The position numbers and the translations under genes were made by a program. From the NCBI RefSeq assembly GCF_938045535.1, contig NZ_CALIMQ010000264.1:1-7605 (forward strand): 7,605 bases of DNA, read 5' to 3'. The notes under the pieces were generated by a model that was given only the letters and a program-made list of their open reading frames with translations, was not told where the DNA came from and did no database searches. This DNA is from an uncultured Campylobacter sp. GTDB lineage: Bacteria > Campylobacterota > Campylobacteria > Campylobacterales > Campylobacteraceae. Shown piece by piece: positions 5,496-7,605 of the stretch (the first letter of the stretch is position 1; every line of letters starts with the position of its first letter).

Positions 5496-6017
5496 TTACT
5501 CTTTAGGAGCGCCTGTGTATTGGAAGGTGTATTTAACCGAGAACGGTTCCCACCATTTGCCTACGCCGGTCGCTTTGTCTGCGTGGCGGCCAAATCCGTT
5601 GGCGCTTGGATTTTCGATGTTGTAGGTTAACTCGTAGTTGCCTACGCCGTTTACCATCTTGATATTGGCGCCGTAGTGAGGGCCGTCGCTAGCTACCATC
5701 GGCATGAAATTTCCCTTTTGAATCTTGCCGGTATCTAGGTTTTTAAGCACGTAAGCGATCTTTAGGTAAGGGATCCACTCGCCCTCGCCAAATCCGTTTG
5801 CATTGCCTTTGATAGCGTGGATATCCGCCTCAAGGTGGATGTCCGCCTTGCTAGGAGCTAGATCAATGCCTTTAGGCTCCATATCGATAGGCTGAAGATA
5901 AACGGCAGCGATCTCCATTCCATTTTGCTCAATCGGCTCGCCGATTGGATGCTCACCCGCCATTGCTATAACAGAGGCTAGGCTTAGCGCCAACATACCT
6001 GAAAAAATCTTTTTCAT
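5496..6017 (-). CDS. p19: P19 periplasmic copper/iron-binding protein (Tp34 family)
   Basis: This is a periplasmic, dimeric metal-binding protein that works with FTR1 in iron uptake. The 173-residue length is usual. A signal peptide is clear (MKKIFSGMLALSLASVIAMA), with cleavage expected after Ala20. The known C. jejuni P19 metal ligands are His42, Met88, His95 and His132, with Glu44 and Asp92 nearby (mature numbering, from memory). They map to His61, Met107, His114 and His145, with Glu63 in ADIHLEADIH and Asp111 in MPMVASDGPHYG. The three-histidine one-methionine copper site and the second, acidic site therefore look intact. The start has a strong AAGGAGAG site (6030-6023), and the gene follows the ftr1 stop by 14 bases, so the two are co-transcribed and probably Fur/iron-controlled from a promoter outside the window. 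A GC-rich hairpin follows the stop. Identification is very secure. Confidence 0.97.
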   Translation of the reverse strand: MKKIFSGMLALSLASVIAMAGEHPIGEPIEQNGMEIAAVYLQPIDMEPKGIDLAPSKADIHLEADIHAIKGNANGFGEGEWIPYLKIAYVLKNLDTGKIQKGNFMPMVASDGPHYGANIKMVNGVGNYELTYNIENPSANGFGRHADKATGVGKWWEPFSVKYTFQYTGAPKE

Positions 6018-6031
6018 CTTTTCTCTCCTTA

Positions 6032-7498
6032 TTAAGATTTGTTTTTTTGCTTATTTTTTAAGATTAAAATTCCTACGATTAGAAGCACGATCATCACCGC
6101 TTGCGGCACGAGGCTTTGGACGTAAGGATAAAATCCGATCCACGTAATCGTAGGAAGCCCGTCTATCACCGTAGGCACGAATACCTTGCCCTCGACTAGC
6201 TCCATCACGCCCTTGCCCACAAATACGACGGACATATAAAAGATAATGACTGACGTAGCGATGAAAAACGGCTTGATAGCGATTTTAAGCGAGAATTTTT
6301 TGATGACGATATAAACTATGATAAGAGCCGCTAGACCCGCTACAAAGCCTGCTGCTACCATGCTAGTAGCTGCTGGACTTTTAGCATCGAAAAGTAGTGC
6401 CAGATAAAATAGCACCGTCTCTGCGCCCTCGCGATAAACCGCTAAAAATACCGTCCACCAAAGCATCTTGCTATCGCCAGAGCTTAGGCTGTTTGAAATT
6501 TGACCTTGGATATAGGCGCTCCACTTTTTGGAGCTTGCATTTGAAAGAAGCCAAAAGCCCACATAAAATAGCAGAACTACGGCAATTAACATCACCGCGC
6601 CCTCCATCACTTCACGCGTTTGTCCTGCATTTTCGCTACCGAAGATATAATTCAACCCGTAAGCCGTAGCGATACTTAGCACAACCGCGACGCCAAGAGC
6701 GCTGTAAACGATATTTAGGTGCTTTGAGTTGCCGGATTTTATAAGTAGAGCGATGACCGCGGCTACGATGATGAGCGCTTCAAATCCTTCGCGCAAGATG
6801 ATGATAAACGCGTATAAAAATAGATCCCAATTGCTTGATTTCTTCGTTAGCTCTAGGCTTTGGGTAAGCTGATCAAATAGCTTGTTTTGCGCCGCTACGA
6901 TCTGCTCTTTGGAAGCACCCGCGCGCATAAGAGCCGAAATTTTATTAAAGCTTGCTTCGGTGTCTAGCTTAAGCTGTGTGTCTTTGGCACCGACGATATT
7001 CTCCATGCCGCTCTCTTCGTATTCATCAAAGTAGATATTACCGCTCTCGTCGATCGCATCATCAACCTTGCCGCTCTCGTAAAGCTGCAAAACCTTAGCC
7101 ATCTTATCCTTGATATTTTGCACAATCGGCGTAAAATCCTTGCCTTCATCTTCGCTAGTATCGCTTTGTGCTAACGCAGTCTGCGGCGCTATGGAGTAGC
7201 TTTCTTGCGGCAAATCATTTACGGCTTTTAATGCTAGATTATCTAAAGTGTTTATCGCTTCGTCAAATTTTGATTTATCCGTATCCGCATCCTCGCGCAA
7301 GAGATTTCCGATAATTTGCTGGATTGATTGATCGGTCTGAGACGAGACATATTTTCGCACCGCCTCCTCTAGACGTTCGTTGCGGTAGATATCAAATTTC
7401 GCGCGATTTAGCGCAGCTTTTAGCGCAGCAGAGTCTTTCTTATCAAACGCAGCTTTAGCGTTATCCAGCTCAGTTTTAAATTCCGTATAGACGCTCAT
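6032..7498 (-). CDS. ftr1: FTR1-family iron permease, N-terminus incomplete (Cj1658-like)
   Basis: This inner-membrane protein is thought to move iron into the cytoplasm together with P19. From the first ATG (7498), residues 1-100 and 122-215 are two related helical periplasmic domains; the second contains YFDEYEESGMEN, a conserved, probably metal-binding stretch. Seven helices follow (about 225-253, 261-285, 299-318, 343-370, 378-400, 408-428 and 463-480). The RExxE iron motifs are REGFE (236-240) and REGAE (356-360), and a third match, REVME (295-299), precedes helix 3. The 488 residues are clearly short of the roughly 640-700 usual for this family. No signal peptide precedes the periplasmic part, and no Shine-Dalgarno stands before 7498. 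The true gene therefore begins outside the window, and the open frame already continues upstream to 7594. The 7498 ATG should be read as an internal methionine. Confidence 0.93.
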   Translation of the reverse strand: MSVYTEFKTELDNAKAAFDKKDSAALKAALNRAKFDIYRNERLEEAVRKYVSSQTDQSIQQIIGNLLREDADTDKSKFDEAINTLDNLALKAVNDLPQESYSIAPQTALAQSDTSEDEGKDFTPIVQNIKDKMAKVLQLYESGKVDDAIDESGNIYFDEYEESGMENIVGAKDTQLKLDTEASFNKISALMRAGASKEQIVAAQNKLFDQLTQSLELTKKSSNWDLFLYAFIIILREGFEALIIVAAVIALLIKSGNSKHLNIVYSALGVAVVLSIATAYGLNYIFGSENAGQTREVMEGAVMLIAVVLLFYVGFWLLSNASSKKWSAYIQGQISNSLSSGDSKMLWWTVFLAVYREGAETVLFYLALLFDAKSPAATSMVAAGFVAGLAALIIVYIVIKKFSLKIAIKPFFIATSVIIFYMSVVFVGKGVMELVEGKVFVPTVIDGLPTITWIGFYPYVQSLVPQAVMIVLLIVGILILKNKQKNKS

Positions 7499-7605
7499 CC
7501 AAGGCGAGGTTGTACCGGACGCTGTAGAATTTACGCCTGAGGCTGGCGTGAGTGCTCCATGCTCAGAGATACCTAGAACCCAGCTACAATGGCCTTATCA
7601 GACTG
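7499..7605 (-). pseudogene. ftr1: Upstream part of ftr1, in-frame linker then probable one-base frameshift
   Basis: In frame with ftr1 the minus strand reads on from the ATG upstream through TTSPW and a Ser/Thr/Ala/Gly-rich linker (ISEHGALTPASGVNSTASG), which suits a spacer between periplasmic domains. It then meets TAA (7597-7595) and TGA (7600-7598). A different frame is open from 7605 to about 7579 and reads QSDKAIVAG. One extra base in the CCC run at 7579-7581 would join both into AIVAGVLGISEHGAL without a stop. This may be a sequencing or assembly error at the window edge or a real frameshift. The continuity is inferred, not proven. Confidence 0.5.

Noticed and set aside
5433..5630. 65-codon plus-strand ORF over the end of p19
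   Set aside because: It lies opposite the p19 C-terminus and the hairpin, has no recognisable motif and overlaps a certain gene; it is a shadow frame.
7499..7605. The last 107 bases as foreign or chimeric sequence
   Set aside because: At first it looked unlike the rest and had stops in all frames, but one base added in the C-run gives a continuous reading frame joined to FTR1, so an edge frameshift is the simpler reading.

Overview
The window looks like a chromosomal segment of a Campylobacter-type epsilonproteobacterium with a fairly high GC content for the group (oral or gut species such as C. gracilis, C. showae or C. rectus are my guess, not proven). The reasons are the gene order, a P19 protein very close to the Campylobacter one as I remember it, and AT-rich AAATTTTAAAATTT-type palindromes scattered in otherwise GC-richer sequence. 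Every gene I accept lies on the minus strand, so transcription runs from high to low coordinates.

Layout in transcription order. 7605-7499: in-frame remnant of the N-terminal part of an FTR1 iron permease, disturbed by stops and a probable one-base frameshift at the window edge. 7498-6032: the rest of FTR1, with two periplasmic repeats and a seven-helix RExxE permease domain. 6017-5496: P19, the periplasmic copper/iron-binding partner. 5495-5112: a 384-bp gap with an 8-bp hairpin just after p19, a second inverted repeat, three copies of a 14-bp palindrome and a possible internal promoter. 5108-3690: membrane protein with a DUF2318 (FtrD-like) cysteine domain and a cysteine-less YHS-like C-terminus. 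3690-2446 and 2459-1326: two MacB/FtsX-like ABC permeases. 1324-485: their ATPase, with an unusual repeat tail. 471-115: a doubtful low-complexity ORF. 118-1: the start of a lipoprotein, probably the thioredoxin-like gene expected at this place.

This matches the known C. jejuni iron-uptake locus Cj1658 (ftr1), p19, Cj1660 to Cj1665, related to FetMP/Fls of enterobacteria. FTR1 and P19 are thought to bring iron across the inner membrane. The DUF2318 protein, the MacB-like transporter and the thioredoxin-like proteins probably supply a redox or export function that supports it; their exact role is not settled. The tight overlaps from 5108 to 485 indicate one translationally coupled block, while ftr1-p19 forms a separate 5' block.

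The system itself is therefore known. The less ordinary parts are the structured gap that splits the operon, five 15-bp repeats that form the ATPase C-terminus, a 24-bp repeat ORF in front of the lipoprotein gene, and the broken FTR1 5' end. No mobile element, RNA gene or CRISPR array is visible.
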